DNA of 64,000 nucleotides from Ruminococcus sp. AM36-2AA (GCF_003461955.1 NZ_QTYB01000006.1:39990-103989); one strand, 5' to 3'. Positions 24,201-34,225 are shown, counted from the stretch's first letter. The notes: generated by a model from the letters alone, not told the origin. Numbers and translations: made by a program.

Positions 24201-25595
24201 ATGTCAGGAGTAAAGGAAGAATGTGGCGTATTCGGGATTTATGATCTGGATGGAGGAAATATTGCACCATCTATTTATTATGGTCTTACCTCGCTGCAGC
24301 ACAGGGGACAGGAGTCCTGCGGAATGGCCGTTTCAAGGACGGACGGAGAGAGAGGAAACGTACAGTTTCATAAAGATCTCGGACTGGTAAGCGAAGTTTT
24401 ACGAAAAGATGTTGTACATAATATGAATGGTGATATCGGAATCGGACATGTTCGCTATTCCACCACCGGAGAGTCTGTTGCGGAGAATGCACAGCCGCTG
24501 GTACTTTCTTATATCAAGGGAAGTCTGGCGCTTGCACATAATGGAAACCTGGTCAATACAGAAGCCCTGAAATGGGAACTGATCCAGACCGGAGCAATCT
24601 TCCATACAACTACCGACTCTGAGGTTATCGCGTTCCATATCGCAAGGGAGCGCGTGCATTCTGCCACTGTAGAAGAAGCCGTACATAAAACCGTAGAGAA
24701 GATCCACGGAGGATATGCTCTTGTGATCATGAGCCCACGGAAACTGATCGGTGCCCGTGACCCTTACGGACTGAAACCCCTCTGTCTTGGAAAAAGAGAC
24801 AATGCCTATGTTCTGGCATCCGAGAGCTGTGCACTTACATCTGTAGGCGCAGAATTTATCCGTGATATTGAGCCTGGTGAGATCGTCACCATCACCAAAG
24901 ATGGTCTGAAATCCAGCAAACTGGACGTTCAGAAAAAGCATGCCCATTGTGTCTTTGAATATATCTATTTCGCCAGACTGGACAGTACCATGGATGGAGT
25001 AAAGATCTATGATGCAAGGATCCGCGGGGGAAAATCCCTCGCAAAATCCTATCCGGTAGAAGCAGATCTGGTAACCGGTGTACCGGAATCCGGACTTCCG
25101 GCAGCCAAAGGTTATTCTGAGGAATCTGGAATTCCATTTGGTTTTGCGTTCTATAAGAACAGTTACATTGGAAGAACCTTTATCAAACCGACCCAGCAGG
25201 AGCGAGAGTCCAGTGTTCATCTGAAGCTGAGTGTTCTGGAATCTGTAGTAAAGGGAAAGAGGATTGTTCTGGTAGATGACTCTATTGTTCGTGGAACTAC
25301 CATTGCAAACCTGATTCATATGCTGAAAGAGGCCGGAGCAAAAGAAGTTCATGTACGTATCAGCTCCCCGCCATTTTTACATCCCTGTTATTTTGGCACC
25401 GATGTGCCGTCCAATGACCAGCTCATTGCTGCTCAGCACAGCACGGAGGAGATCCGTAAGATGATCGGAGCAGACTCCCTGGGTTATATGCAGATTGATT
25501 ATCTGGAGGGCATGGCAGGCGGACTTCCGCTTTGCAAAGCATGTTTTGACGGCAATTATCCGATGGAGATACCGAAAGAAATCAAACAGGATTAA
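24201..25595 (+). CDS. purF: Amidophosphoribosyltransferase
   Basis: A 464-residue enzyme that moves the amide nitrogen of glutamine to PRPP in the first step of purine synthesis. The N-terminal nucleophile is Cys8 in KEECGVFGIYD, to be exposed by removal of a seven-residue propeptide. The PRPP-binding motif is RIVLVDDSIVRGTT. Cysteines in AHCVFEY, LHPCYFG and CKACFDGNYP fit the Fe-S cluster of Bacillus-type PurF. ATG 24201 has GGAGGG six bases upstream; the frame from 24168 lacks such a site. It is a single gene with its own promoter, and its leader lacks an ANTAR hairpin. Confidence 0.95.
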   Translation: MSGVKEECGVFGIYDLDGGNIAPSIYYGLTSLQHRGQESCGMAVSRTDGERGNVQFHKDLGLVSEVLRKDVVHNMNGDIGIGHVRYSTTGESVAENAQPLVLSYIKGSLALAHNGNLVNTEALKWELIQTGAIFHTTTDSEVIAFHIARERVHSATVEEAVHKTVEKIHGGYALVIMSPRKLIGARDPYGLKPLCLGKRDNAYVLASESCALTSVGAEFIRDIEPGEIVTITKDGLKSSKLDVQKKHAHCVFEYIYFARLDSTMDGVKIYDARIRGGKSLAKSYPVEADLVTGVPESGLPAAKGYSEESGIPFGFAFYKNSYIGRTFIKPTQQERESSVHLKLSVLESVVKGKRIVLVDDSIVRGTTIANLIHMLKEAGAKEVHVRISSPPFLHPCYFGTDVPSNDQLIAAQHSTEEIRKMIGADSLGYMQIDYLEGMAGGLPLCKACFDGNYPMEIPKEIKQD

Positions 25596-25677
25596 ATGAT
25601 TATGTGGAATTAATCTCACAGTAAATGCTGGTAACTTTGAAATTTGAAATATGAAAAATAGACAATAAACAAGCGTA

Positions 25678-25713
25678 AAACCCGAATTTTGTTATATAAA
25701 ATTCGGGTTTTTA
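25678..25713 (+). terminator. Terminator of purF
   Basis: AAACCCGAATTTT (25678-25690) pairs with AAAATTCGGGTTT (25698-25710), and TTTT at the end serves as the tail. Confidence 0.85.
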
Positions 25714-25748
25714 TAGGATAACCTTTAAAAATGATAAAAAACATCAAC

Positions 25749-25777
25749 TTGACAAATTCGACAACATGAGACATAAT
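25749..25777 (+). promoter_or_regulatory. Promoter of the HPr-like gene
   Basis: -35 TTGACA (25749-25754), 17 bp spacer, -10 CATAAT (25772-25777). A stem GTGACG/CGTCAC lies in the leader (about 25797-25830). Confidence 0.7.
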
Positions 25778-25877
25778 GTGGGACAACCAGATGAGAAGTG
25801 ACGAAAGCGTACGATAGAGATCTGACGTCACCAGTTTGCCGGCCTTTTTAAGACCGAGAAAAGAGAGGATGAAATTT

Positions 25878-26102
25878 ATGTCTCAGAAAATCAGGTTAAA
25901 TGCAACAGAAGATGTGAAAGAGTTTGTACAGGCTGCAAGCAAATGCGACTTTGATGTAGATATTTCATATAACAGAGTTATTATTGATGCGAAATCTATT
26001 CTTGGGATCCTCAGCATGGATTTGACCAGGGTTCTTACTGTAACCTGTCATGGAGAGGATCACGAGTTCAACCGTTTTCTTCAGAAGTTTGCGGTAGCAT
26101 GA
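25878..26102 (+). CDS. HPr-like protein lacking the active-site histidine
   Basis: A 74-residue protein of the HPr fold. Its second half matches HPr well: AASKCDFDVDISYN, then KSILGILSMDL with Ser40 at the place of the regulatory Ser46. The first helix region, which in HPr carries GIHARPA and the phosphorylated His15, is shortened to NATEDVKEFVQAAS and has no histidine. It cannot therefore pass phosphate in the sugar PTS. It may be a Ser-phosphorylated regulatory paralogue like Crh or an unrelated adaptor. ATG 25878 lies nine bases after AGAGG. It is a single gene with its own promoter and terminator, between purF and pyrG. Confidence 0.75.
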   Translation: MSQKIRLNATEDVKEFVQAASKCDFDVDISYNRVIIDAKSILGILSMDLTRVLTVTCHGEDHEFNRFLQKFAVA

Positions 26103-26153
26103 CAGCAGGGAAATACAGAAGCAGATAAAGTGTAAAAGACATAAAAAGAAAAG

Positions 26154-26213
26154 ACAGACGTGACTGCAGAGCGAGGACATCCTAGGGTAATCCTCGGCAG
26201 ACGTCTGTTTTTT
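26154..26213 (+). terminator. Terminator of the HPr-like gene
   Basis: ACAGACGT (26154-26161) pairs with ACGTCTGT (26201-26208), followed by TTTTT. The loop holds a second stem (CGAGGA with TCCTCG). Confidence 0.85.
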
Positions 26214-26290
26214 GTATTTATATTACTCTTTGTATCTATATCACCATATCATAGGAAGAAATTCATCAGCCTACATAGGAAAAACGGTTA

Positions 26291-26319
26291 TTGACAAATA
26301 AAAAAAAATAGTTTATAGT
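26291..26319 (+). promoter_or_regulatory. pyrG-gltB-gltD promoter
   Basis: -35 TTGACA (26291-26296), 17 bp A-rich spacer, -10 TATAGT (26314-26319). Confidence 0.8.
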
Positions 26320-26344
26320 AAACCATATTTTATATGAAAGATAA

Positions 26345-26416
26345 CTGACAAAGGCGTCAGGAACGGATACCAGAGGGGCATTCTCACCTCTGAACACCGT
26401 TCCCGGCGCCTTTTCT
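26345..26416 (+). promoter_or_regulatory. ANTAR-type hairpin and terminator in the pyrG-gltBD leader
   Basis: CTGAC-AAAGGC-GTCAG (26345-26360) is a perfect 5 bp stem with the six-base loop AAAGGC. Its loop and 3' arm overlap the 5' arm of a large terminator (AAGGCG with CGCCTT, GGAACGG with CCGTTCC, CAGAGG with CCTCTG) ending in TTTTCTTTT. Formation of the small hairpin would block the terminator. Confidence 0.7.
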
Positions 26417-26448
26417 TTTGCAGCACAACATGGAGGAGGAAATCAAAG

Positions 26449-28077
26449 ATGGCAGTAAAGTATGTTTTTGTAACAGGCGGAGTTGTTTCCGGACTGGGAA
26501 AAGGAATTACCGCAGCGTCCCTGGGACGCCTTCTGAAAGCAAGAGGGTATCAGGTGACCATGCAGAAGTTTGATCCTTACATTAATATTGACCCGGGAAC
26601 TATGAACCCCATTCAGCATGGAGAGGTTTTTGTAACCGATGACGGTACAGAGACAGACCTTGACCTTGGACATTATGAGCGTTTCATTGATGAAAGCCTT
26701 GACAAGAATTCCAATGTGACAACCGGTAAGATTTACTGGTCTGTTCTTCAGAAAGAGCGTCACGGTGATTTTGGCGGAGGTACTGTACAGGTAATCCCGC
26801 ATATCACCAACGAGATCAAGAGCCGTTTTTACAGAGCAAAAACAGCGGATGAGGACAGAATTGCCATCATCGAGGTAGGCGGTACAGTTGGTGATATTGA
26901 GAGTCAGCCGTTCCTGGAATCCATCCGTCAGTTCCAGCATGATGTGGGACATGACAATGCCATTCTTATTCATGTTACCCTGATCCCGTACCTTCGTGCT
27001 TCCGGAGAGATGAAGACCAAACCGACCCAGGCCAGCGTAAAAGAACTCCAGGGAATGGGAATCCAGCCGGATGTTCTGGTATGCAGAAGCGAGTATCCTC
27101 TGACTGATGATATCCGTGGAAAGATCGCCCTGTTCTGTAACGTACCGGTAAGCCACGTACTTCAGAACCTGGATGTAGAATATTTATATGAAGCTCCTCT
27201 TGCAATGGAAAGAGAAAAACTGGCAGATGTAGTACTGCAGAGCTTAAGACTTGAGAACCGTAAACCGGATCTTACAGACTGGGAGAATATGGTAGAAAAT
27301 CTCCGCCACCCGGACAAAACCGTGAAGATCGCCATGGTTGGTAAATACACACAGCTTCATGATGCATATTTAAGTGTTGTGGAAGCCCTGAAACATGGTG
27401 GAATCTCCTGCCGCGCAAAAGTTGATATCGTATGGGTAGACTCTGAAGAGCTCAACGAGAAAAACCTGGATCAGACCCTTCATTCCGTAGATGGAATCCT
27501 GGTCCCTGGAGGATTCGGAAACCGTGGTACCGAAGGAATGATCCTTGCGGCACAGTATGCGAGAGTTCATAAGATTCCGTACCTTGGCATCTGCCTTGGA
27601 ATGCAGATGGCTATTGTAGAATTTGCCCGCCACGTACTTGGATATGAAGATGCCAACAGCATTGAGCTGGCACCGGAGACCACGCATCCGGTCATTGCTC
27701 TGATGCCGGATCAGGAAGATGTGGAAGACCTTGGCGGAACCCTTCGTCTTGGAAGCTATCCGTGTGTGCTGGCCGAAGGCTCCAAATCCTATGAGCTTTT
27801 TGGAAAGAAAGAGATCCAGGAGCGTCACAGACATCGTTATGAGGTAAACAATGCATTCCGTAAAGAATTAAGTGAAAAAGGAATGTCCATCGTAGGAACT
27901 TCCCCGGATGCACATATCGTTGAGATGATCGAAATTGCCGGACATCCGTTCTTTGTAGGAACACAGGGACATCCGGAATTCAAGTCCAGACCGAACCATG
28001 CACATCCGCTGTTCCGTGGATTTGTGCAGGCGGCAGTTGACAAAAAGACGGCAGAAGAAGCTGCAATGAAAGGATGA
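26449..28077 (+). CDS. pyrG: CTP synthase
   Basis: A 542-residue enzyme that aminates UTP to CTP using glutamine. The N-terminal synthetase domain has [21 protein letters not shown] and [16 protein letters not shown]. The C-terminal class I glutaminase has the nucleophile elbow [12 protein letters not shown] and a His/Glu pair in [10 protein letters not shown]. The GGAGGAGG site supports the ATG. It overlaps the start region of gltB and appears to share the transcript and nitrogen-responsive leader with gltB and gltD, an unusual link between CTP synthesis and glutamate synthase. Confidence 0.96.
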   Translation: MAVKYVFVTGGVVSGLGKGITAASLGRLLKARGYQVTMQKFDPYINIDPGTMNPIQHGEVFVTDDGTETDLDLGHYERFIDESLDKNSNVTTGKIYWSVLQKERHGDFGGGTVQVIPHITNEIKSRFYRAKTADEDRIAIIEVGGTVGDIESQPFLESIRQFQHDVGHDNAILIHVTLIPYLRASGEMKTKPTQASVKELQGMGIQPDVLVCRSEYPLTDDIRGKIALFCNVPVSHVLQNLDVEYLYEAPLAMEREKLADVVLQSLRLENRKPDLTDWENMVENLRHPDKTVKIAMVGKYTQLHDAYLSVVEALKHGGISCRAKVDIVWVDSEELNEKNLDQTLHSVDGILVPGGFGNRGTEGMILAAQYARVHKIPYLGICLGMQMAIVEFARHVLGYEDANSIELAPETTHPVIALMPDQEDVEDLGGTLRLGSYPCVLAEGSKSYELFGKKEIQERHRHRYEVNNAFRKELSEKGMSIVGTSPDAHIVEMIEIAGHPFFVGTQGHPEFKSRPNHAHPLFRGFVQAAVDKKTAEEAAMKG

Positions 28078-28082
28078 GAAAA

Positions 28083-31000
28083 ATGAGAGAAGTAGGAAAT
28101 CAGCAGCAGGGCCTCTACCGCCCTGAATTCGAACATGATAACTGCGGTATCGGAGCCGTTGTTAATATAAAAGGAAAGAAAACACATGATACTGTTGCAA
28201 ATGCTCTTAAGATCGTAGAGAATCTGGAGCATCGTGCAGGTAAAGATGCAGAAGGAAAAACCGGCGATGGCGTCGGTATCCTTCTCCAGATCTCCCATAA
28301 ATTCTTCAAAAAAGTCTGTAAGAAAGAGGGCTTTGAGATCGGCGGCGAGAGAGAATATGGTGTAGCCCAGCTCTTTTTTCCACAGCATGAGATCAAACGT
28401 GCCCAGGCAAAGAAGATGTTCGAGATCATCGTGGAAAAAGAAGGCCTGGAGCTTCTTGGATGGCGTACAGTGCCGGTATTCCCGGAGGTTCTTGGACATA
28501 AGGCAAGAGAGTGTATGCCATGCATCATGCAGGCATTCATCAAGAAACCGGAAGATGTGGAAAAAGGCCTTGCCTTTGACCGTATGCTCTACATTGCCCG
28601 CCGTGAGTTTGAACAGAGTAATGACAATACTTACGTAGTTTCCATGAGCAGCCGTACCATTGTATACAAAGGTATGTTCCTGGTTGGACAGCTTCGTACA
28701 TTCTTCGGAGATCTTCAGAGTCAGGATTATGAATCTGCCATTGCAGTGGTGCATTCCCGTTTCAGTACCAACACAAATCCAAGCTGGGAGAGAGCACATC
28801 CGAACCGTTTCATCGTACATAACGGTGAGATCAACACTATTCGCGGTAACGCAGATAAAATGCTTGCCCGCGAGGAAAACATGGATTCTCCGTATCTGAA
28901 AGACGAACTCCACAAAGTTCTCCCTGTAGTCAACCGTAATGGTTCTGACTCTGCGATGCTTGACAATACCCTGGAGTTCCTGGTTATGAGTGGAATGGAT
29001 CTTCCTCTTGCAGTGATGATCACCATTCCGGAGCCGTGGGCAAACAATGATACCATTTCCCAGGAAAAACGTGATTTTTATCAGTATTATGCAACCATGA
29101 TGGAGCCGTGGGACGGACCTGCATCCATCCTGTTCTCGGATGGTGATGTGATGGGAGCGGTTCTCGACCGTAACGGTCTCCGTCCATCCAGATATTATAT
29201 TACTTCTGACGGATATATGATCCTTTCTTCCGAGGTTGGTGTTCTTCCGGTAGACGAGGAGAAGATCGTATTAAAAGAGCGTCTCCATCCTGGAAAAATG
29301 CTCCTGGTTGATACCGTTCAGGGCCGTGTCATCGATGATAATGAGCTGAAAGAGAAATATGCAAAGAAACAGCCATATGGAGAGTGGCTGGACAGCAACC
29401 TGGTACAGCTCCGTGATATCAAGATCCCGAACCAGAGAGTGATCGAGTACACGCCGGAGGAAAGAGCACGTCTGCAGAAAGCTTTTGGATATACCTATGA
29501 GCAGTATCGTACTTCCATTCGCAACATGGCATTAAATGGTTCAGAAAGCATCGGAGCTATGGGCCATGATACCCCGCTTGCAGTATTTTCCAAACAGCAT
29601 TATCCACTGTTCGACTACTTCAAACAGCTGTTTGCACAGGTAACAAACCCGCCGATCGATGCCATCCGTGAGGAGATCGTTACTTCCACAAGCGTATACG
29701 TAGGAAAAGACGGAAACCTTCTTGTTCAGAATCCGGAGAACTGCCAGGTTCTTAAAATCAACAACCCGATCCTGACAAACACCGATATGCTGAAGATCAA
29801 GAACATGAAAAAGGAAGGCTTCAAGGTTGTGACCATTTCTACTTTGTATTATAAGAGTACAAAACTGGAACGTGCCATTGACCGCCTGTTCGTAGAGGTT
29901 GATAAGGCTTTCCGTGAGGGCGCAAATATCCTGGTCCTTTCTGACCGTGGCGTAGATGAGAACCATATGCCGATCCCGTCTCTTCTTGCTGTTTCCGCAG
30001 TGCATCAGCACCTTGTAAAAACAAAGAAGAGTACATCCCTTGCGCTGATCCTGGAGTCCGGTGAACCGAGAGAAGTACATCATTTCGCAACACTTCTTGG
30101 TTATGGCGCAAGTGCTGTCAATCCATACCTGGCACTGGATACCATCCATGAACTCATCGATACCCATATGTTGGACAAAGATTACTATGCAGCGGTTGAT
30201 GATTACAATCATGCGGTTATCAGCGGTATCGTAAAGATCGCTTCCAAGATGGGCATTTCCACCATCCAGTCCTATCAGGGATCTCAGATCTTTGAGGCAA
30301 TCGGAATTTCCCAGGATGTGATCGACCGCTACTTTACAGGAACAGTAAGCCGTGTAGGCGGAATCACACTGGAAGATATCGAGGATAACGTAGAAAAACT
30401 CCACTCTGAGGCATTTGACCCGCTGGGACTTGCCACAGACCTTACTTTAGACAGCGTAGGTGCTCACAAGATGAGAAGTCAGGGCGAGGAGCACAGATAC
30501 AATCCACGTACTATCCATCTTCTTCAGCAGTCCACAAAACAGGGCAGCTATGAGATGTTCAAAGAATATACAAAACTGGTAGACGAAGAAGGTCATGGGA
30601 ACTTAAGAGGACTTCTGGACTTCAAGTTTGCAAAAGAGCCTCTTCCCATCGACCAGGTTGAGAGTGTTGACGACATTGTAAAACGATTTAAGACAGGTGC
30701 CATGTCCTACGGTTCCATTTCCCAGGAAGCACATGAGACACTGGCCATCGCCATGAACCATCTCCATGGAAAATCCAATACCGGTGAGGGTGGCGAAAGT
30801 GATGAGCGTCTGGATTCCGCGGGAACAGACAATGACCGCTGCTCTGCGATCAAACAGGTAGCCAGCGGACGTTTCGGTGTTACCAGCCGTTACCTGGTAT
30901 CTGCAAGAGAGATCCAGATCAAGATGGCACAGGGTGCAAAGCCTGGTGAAGGCGGACATCTTCCAGCAAAGAAGGTTTATCCGTGGATTGCAAAAACCCG

Positions 31001-32627
31001 TCATTCCACACCGGGAGTCAGCCTGATCTCTCCGCCGCCACACCACGATATCTACTCCATCGAGGATCTGGCAGAGCTGATCTATGACCTGAAAAATGCA
31101 AACAAGTATGCAGATATTTCCGTAAAACTGGTTTCCGAGGCTGGTGTTGGTACGGTCGCTGCCGGTGTTGCAAAAGCCGGAGCACAGACCGTTCTGATCT
31201 CCGGATACGACGGAGGTACCGGAGCGGCACCGAGAAGCTCCATCCACAATGCAGGACTTCCGTGGGAGCTGGGACTTGCAGAGACACATCAGACACTGAT
31301 CATGAACGGACTTCGTAACCGTGTACGTATCGAGACAGACGGTAAGCTGATGAGCGGCCGTGACGTTGCTATCGCAGCACTTCTCGGTGCAGAGGAATTC
31401 GGTTTTGCAACTGCTCCCCTTGTAACCATGGGCTGCGTGATGATGAGAGTCTGCAATCTGGATACCTGCCCGGTTGGTGTGGCTACCCAGAATCCGGAAC
31501 TTCGTAAGAGATTCCGCGGAAAACCGGAGTATGTGGAGAACTTCATGAGATTTATCGCACAGGAACTGAGAGAGTACATGGCACGTCTTGGCGTTGCAAC
31601 CATCGACGAGATGGTAGGCCGTACAGATCTTCTTACCGTTTCTGACAGCGTACAGGAGCCACACAAGGGCAAAGTTGACTTAAGTGCGATCCTGAATAAC
31701 CCATATGCAGGAAAAGGCAAAGTTACTTTTGATCCGAAAGCGGTATACAACTTCAACCTTGAGAAAACTCTGGATGAAAAAGTCCTGGTTAAGAAATGTG
31801 CGCCGGCGATCCAGAAAGGTGAGAAAGTTTCTGTAGATGTAAATGTTACCAACACAGACCGTGCATTCGGTACCATCCTTGGATCTGAGATCACGAGAAA
31901 CCATAAAGAGGGCCTTCCGGAAGATACCGTAACTGTAAACTGTACAGGTGCAGGCGGACAGAGCTTCGGTGCATTTATCCCGAAAGGACTGACACTGAAA
32001 CTTACCGGCGACAGCAATGACTACTTCGGAAAAGGACTTTCCGGTGGCAAGCTGATCGTTAAAGTACCGGAGAAGGCCGGATACAAGGCAGAGGATAACA
32101 TCATCGTCGGAAACGTGGCTCTCTATGGCGCAACCAGCGGAACTGCATTTATCAACGGTGTTGCAGGTGAGCGTTTTGCAGTTCGTAACTCCGGTGCAGT
32201 GGCAGTAGTTGAGGGTGTTGGTGAGCATGGATGCGAGTACATGACCGGTGGCCGTGTGGTAGTTCTCGGAAAAACCGGAAAGAACTTCGCGGCAGGTATG
32301 AGCGGCGGTATCGCTTATGTTCTTGATGTGGACAACGTTCTTTACAAGAATCTTAACAAAGCAATGATCTCCATTGAAAAAGTGGATAATAAATATGATA
32401 AAAAAGAGCTTCGTGATCTCATCGAGGCTCATGTGGAAGCAACAGGCTCCGAGATCGGTAAGAAGGTGCTGGCTGATTTTGATTCCTATCTGCCTCACTT
32501 CAAAAAACTCATTCCGGATGAGTACAAGAGAATGATCACATTAAGTGCAAAGCTGGAAGAAAAAGGTCTGACCAGCCAGCAGGCACAGATGGAAGCATTC
32601 TATGAGAGCATCGGCGTGAAACATTAA
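28083..32627 (+). CDS. gltB: Glutamate synthase large subunit
   Basis: A 1514-residue GOGAT alpha subunit that makes glutamate from glutamine and 2-oxoglutarate. The class II amidotransferase nucleophile is Cys21 in HDNCGIGAV, to be exposed by removing a 20-residue propeptide. The central and FMN-binding domains follow (GGEGGESDERL, KPGEGGHLPAKKV, SGYDGGTGAAPRSS), with the Fe-S cysteines in GCVMMRVCNLDTCPVG. The C-terminal Gly-rich GXGXG domain contains GDSNDYFGKGLSGG. I chose ATG 28083 because AAAGGA lies nine bases before it; ATG 28074, overlapping the pyrG stop, is too close to that site. gltD follows after 13 bases. Confidence 0.96.
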   Translation: MREVGNQQQGLYRPEFEHDNCGIGAVVNIKGKKTHDTVANALKIVENLEHRAGKDAEGKTGDGVGILLQISHKFFKKVCKKEGFEIGGEREYGVAQLFFPQHEIKRAQAKKMFEIIVEKEGLELLGWRTVPVFPEVLGHKARECMPCIMQAFIKKPEDVEKGLAFDRMLYIARREFEQSNDNTYVVSMSSRTIVYKGMFLVGQLRTFFGDLQSQDYESAIAVVHSRFSTNTNPSWERAHPNRFIVHNGEINTIRGNADKMLAREENMDSPYLKDELHKVLPVVNRNGSDSAMLDNTLEFLVMSGMDLPLAVMITIPEPWANNDTISQEKRDFYQYYATMMEPWDGPASILFSDGDVMGAVLDRNGLRPSRYYITSDGYMILSSEVGVLPVDEEKIVLKERLHPGKMLLVDTVQGRVIDDNELKEKYAKKQPYGEWLDSNLVQLRDIKIPNQRVIEYTPEERARLQKAFGYTYEQYRTSIRNMALNGSESIGAMGHDTPLAVFSKQHYPLFDYFKQLFAQVTNPPIDAIREEIVTSTSVYVGKDGNLLVQNPENCQVLKINNPILTNTDMLKIKNMKKEGFKVVTISTLYYKSTKLERAIDRLFVEVDKAFREGANILVLSDRGVDENHMPIPSLLAVSAVHQHLVKTKKSTSLALILESGEPREVHHFATLLGYGASAVNPYLALDTIHELIDTHMLDKDYYAAVDDYNHAVISGIVKIASKMGISTIQSYQGSQIFEAIGISQDVIDRYFTGTVSRVGGITLEDIEDNVEKLHSEAFDPLGLATDLTLDSVGAHKMRSQGEEHRYNPRTIHLLQQSTKQGSYEMFKEYTKLVDEEGHGNLRGLLDFKFAKEPLPIDQVESVDDIVKRFKTGAMSYGSISQEAHETLAIAMNHLHGKSNTGEGGESDERLDSAGTDNDRCSAIKQVASGRFGVTSRYLVSAREIQIKMAQGAKPGEGGHLPAKKVYPWIAKTRHSTPGVSLISPPPHHDIYSIEDLAELIYDLKNANKYADISVKLVSEAGVGTVAAGVAKAGAQTVLISGYDGGTGAAPRSSIHNAGLPWELGLAETHQTLIMNGLRNRVRIETDGKLMSGRDVAIAALLGAEEFGFATAPLVTMGCVMMRVCNLDTCPVGVATQNPELRKRFRGKPEYVENFMRFIAQELREYMARLGVATIDEMVGRTDLLTVSDSVQEPHKGKVDLSAILNNPYAGKGKVTFDPKAVYNFNLEKTLDEKVLVKKCAPAIQKGEKVSVDVNVTNTDRAFGTILGSEITRNHKEGLPEDTVTVNCTGAGGQSFGAFIPKGLTLKLTGDSNDYFGKGLSGGKLIVKVPEKAGYKAEDNIIVGNVALYGATSGTAFINGVAGERFAVRNSGAVAVVEGVGEHGCEYMTGGRVVVLGKTGKNFAAGMSGGIAYVLDVDNVLYKNLNKAMISIEKVDNKYDKKELRDLIEAHVEATGSEIGKKVLADFDSYLPHFKKLIPDEYKRMITLSAKLEEKGLTSQQAQMEAFYESIGVKH

Positions 32628-32640
32628 GGAGGATGAGGAA

Positions 32641-34128
32641 ATGGGAAAGCCAACTGGATTTTTAGATTATGAAAGAGAAACGGCAAAAGTTCTGCCGCCA
32701 AAAGAACGTATTCAGAATTTCAACGAATTTCGTATTCCGTTAAATAAAGAAAAACAGAAACTTCAGGGAGCACGCTGCATGGCCTGCGGCGTTCCCTTCT
32801 GCCAGGCAGGTATGATGATCGGCGGAATGGCTTCCGGCTGCCCGCTTCACAACCTGGTTCCTGAGACAAACGATCTTGTATACACAGGAAACTGGAAACA
32901 GGCATTTCTTCGTCTGAACAAGACCCACAGTTTTCCGGAGTTTACTTCAAGAGTATGCCCGGCACTCTGTGAAGCTGCCTGTACCTGCAACCTGAACGGA
33001 GATCCGGTCAGCACAAAGGAAAATGAGAAAGCCATTATCGAGACTGCCTATGCAGAAGGCTGGGTAAAACCACAGATCCCGCCTGTCCGCACAGGAAAGA
33101 CAATCGCAGTCATCGGAAGCGGCCCTTCCGGACTGGCAGCAGCACAGCAGCTGAACCGCCGTGGTCACAGCGTAACCGTATTTGAAAGAAACGACCGTAT
33201 CGGAGGACTTCTCCGCTATGGTATCCCGAATATGAAACTGGAGAAAAAAGTCATCGACCGCAGACTGAAACTGATGGAAGAGGAAGGCGTGAAGTTTGTC
33301 ACCAACATCAACGTTGGTGTGGACATTACCGCGGAGCAGCTTCTGAAAGATTATGACCGTGTCCTTCTCTGCTGCGGAGCTTCCCATCCGAGAGATATCA
33401 AGGTTCCAGGAAGAGATGCAAAAGGAATCTACTTTGCAGTGGATTTCCTGAAACAGGTAACAAAAAGCCTTCTGGATACCGATTTTGCAAAATTCCCATA
33501 TGAGCTTGCAAAAGGCAAACATGTTCTGGTCATCGGCGGTGGTGATACCGGAAATGACTGTGTGGGAACTTCCATCCGTCTTGGTGCAAAATCCGTAACA
33601 CAGCTTGAGATGATGCCAAAGCCTCCGGTAACAAGAACACCGTCCAACCCGTGGCCGGAGTGGCCGAAGGTTTTGAAAACCGATTACGGCCAGGAAGAGG
33701 CTATTGCAGTATTTGGTCATGACCCGCGAATCTATCAGACAACCGTTACCGAATTTATCAAAGATAAAAAAGGAAATGTCTGCAAGGCAAAGATTGTCAA
33801 ACTGAAAAGCGTAAAAGACGAAAAGACCGGAAGATTCAACATGGTTCCTATCGAGGGCAGCGAGGAAGTGATTCCTGCAGATGTGGTACTGATTGCAGCA
33901 GGTTTCCTCGGAAGCGAGAAATATGTAACCGATGCTTTCCATGTAGCACTGACACCAAGAACCAACGTGGAGACAAAACCGGAGCAGTACGCAACAAGCG
34001 TAGACCGTGTATTCACAGCAGGCGATATGCACCGTGGACAGTCACTTGTCGTATGGGCGATCCACGAGGGACGTGAGGCTGCGAAGGCAGTGGATGAATC
34101 TCTGATGAGTTATTCATATTTACAGTAA
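32641..34128 (+). CDS. gltD: Glutamate synthase small subunit
   Basis: A 495-residue NAD(P)H-dependent beta subunit that feeds electrons to GltB. N-terminal cysteines (ARCMACGVPFCQAG, SGCPLHN, RVCPALCEAACTC) bind two [4Fe-4S] clusters. The FAD motif IAVIGSGPSGLAAAQQL and the NAD(P)H motif VLVIGGGDTGNDCVG follow. GGAGGATGAGG precedes the ATG. It ends the pyrG-gltB-gltD transcript. Confidence 0.95.
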   Translation: MGKPTGFLDYERETAKVLPPKERIQNFNEFRIPLNKEKQKLQGARCMACGVPFCQAGMMIGGMASGCPLHNLVPETNDLVYTGNWKQAFLRLNKTHSFPEFTSRVCPALCEAACTCNLNGDPVSTKENEKAIIETAYAEGWVKPQIPPVRTGKTIAVIGSGPSGLAAAQQLNRRGHSVTVFERNDRIGGLLRYGIPNMKLEKKVIDRRLKLMEEEGVKFVTNINVGVDITAEQLLKDYDRVLLCCGASHPRDIKVPGRDAKGIYFAVDFLKQVTKSLLDTDFAKFPYELAKGKHVLVIGGGDTGNDCVGTSIRLGAKSVTQLEMMPKPPVTRTPSNPWPEWPKVLKTDYGQEEAIAVFGHDPRIYQTTVTEFIKDKKGNVCKAKIVKLKSVKDEKTGRFNMVPIEGSEEVIPADVVLIAAGFLGSEKYVTDAFHVALTPRTNVETKPEQYATSVDRVFTAGDMHRGQSLVVWAIHEGREAAKAVDESLMSYSYLQ

Positions 34129-34144
34129 AAAAGTTAAAAATACC

Positions 34145-34175
34145 AGGGGCAAAGTTCTTTTTGCCCCTAATTTCC
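34145..34175 (+). terminator. Terminator of pyrG-gltB-gltD
   Basis: AGGGGCAAA (34145-34153) pairs with TTTGCCCCT (34160-34168) around a short loop. The T-tail is interrupted (AATTTCCTTT), so some readthrough into glnA is possible. Confidence 0.7.
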
Positions 34176-34187
34176 TTTAAAAAAAAG

Positions 34188-34216
34188 TTGACAAAGAATT
34201 GACCGATTGCTATAAT
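34188..34216 (+). promoter_or_regulatory. glnA promoter
   Basis: -35 TTGACA (34188-34193), 17 bp spacer, -10 TATAAT (34211-34216): both boxes are consensus. Confidence 0.9.
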
Positions 34217-34225
34217 TACGTCCAT

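Larger units (their letters stand above)
26214..26448 (+). other. pyrG-gltBD promoter and leader region
   Basis: An AT-rich upstream part, the promoter (26291-26319) and a leader of about 120 bases with the hexaloop hairpin and terminator (26345-26416). Then comes the GGAGGAGG ribosome site of pyrG. Confidence 0.7.

Noticed and set aside
25795..25850. Further ANTAR hexaloop in the HPr-like leader
   Set aside because: ACG-AAAG-CGT forms a tetraloop, not a hexaloop, and no convincing mutually exclusive terminator follows.
26326..26448. CTP-sensing pyrG attenuator as in Bacillus subtilis
   Set aside because: That mechanism needs a transcript starting GGGC with a matching pyrimidine-rich terminator arm; here the predicted start is an A-rich sequence and the terminator carries the hexaloop element instead.
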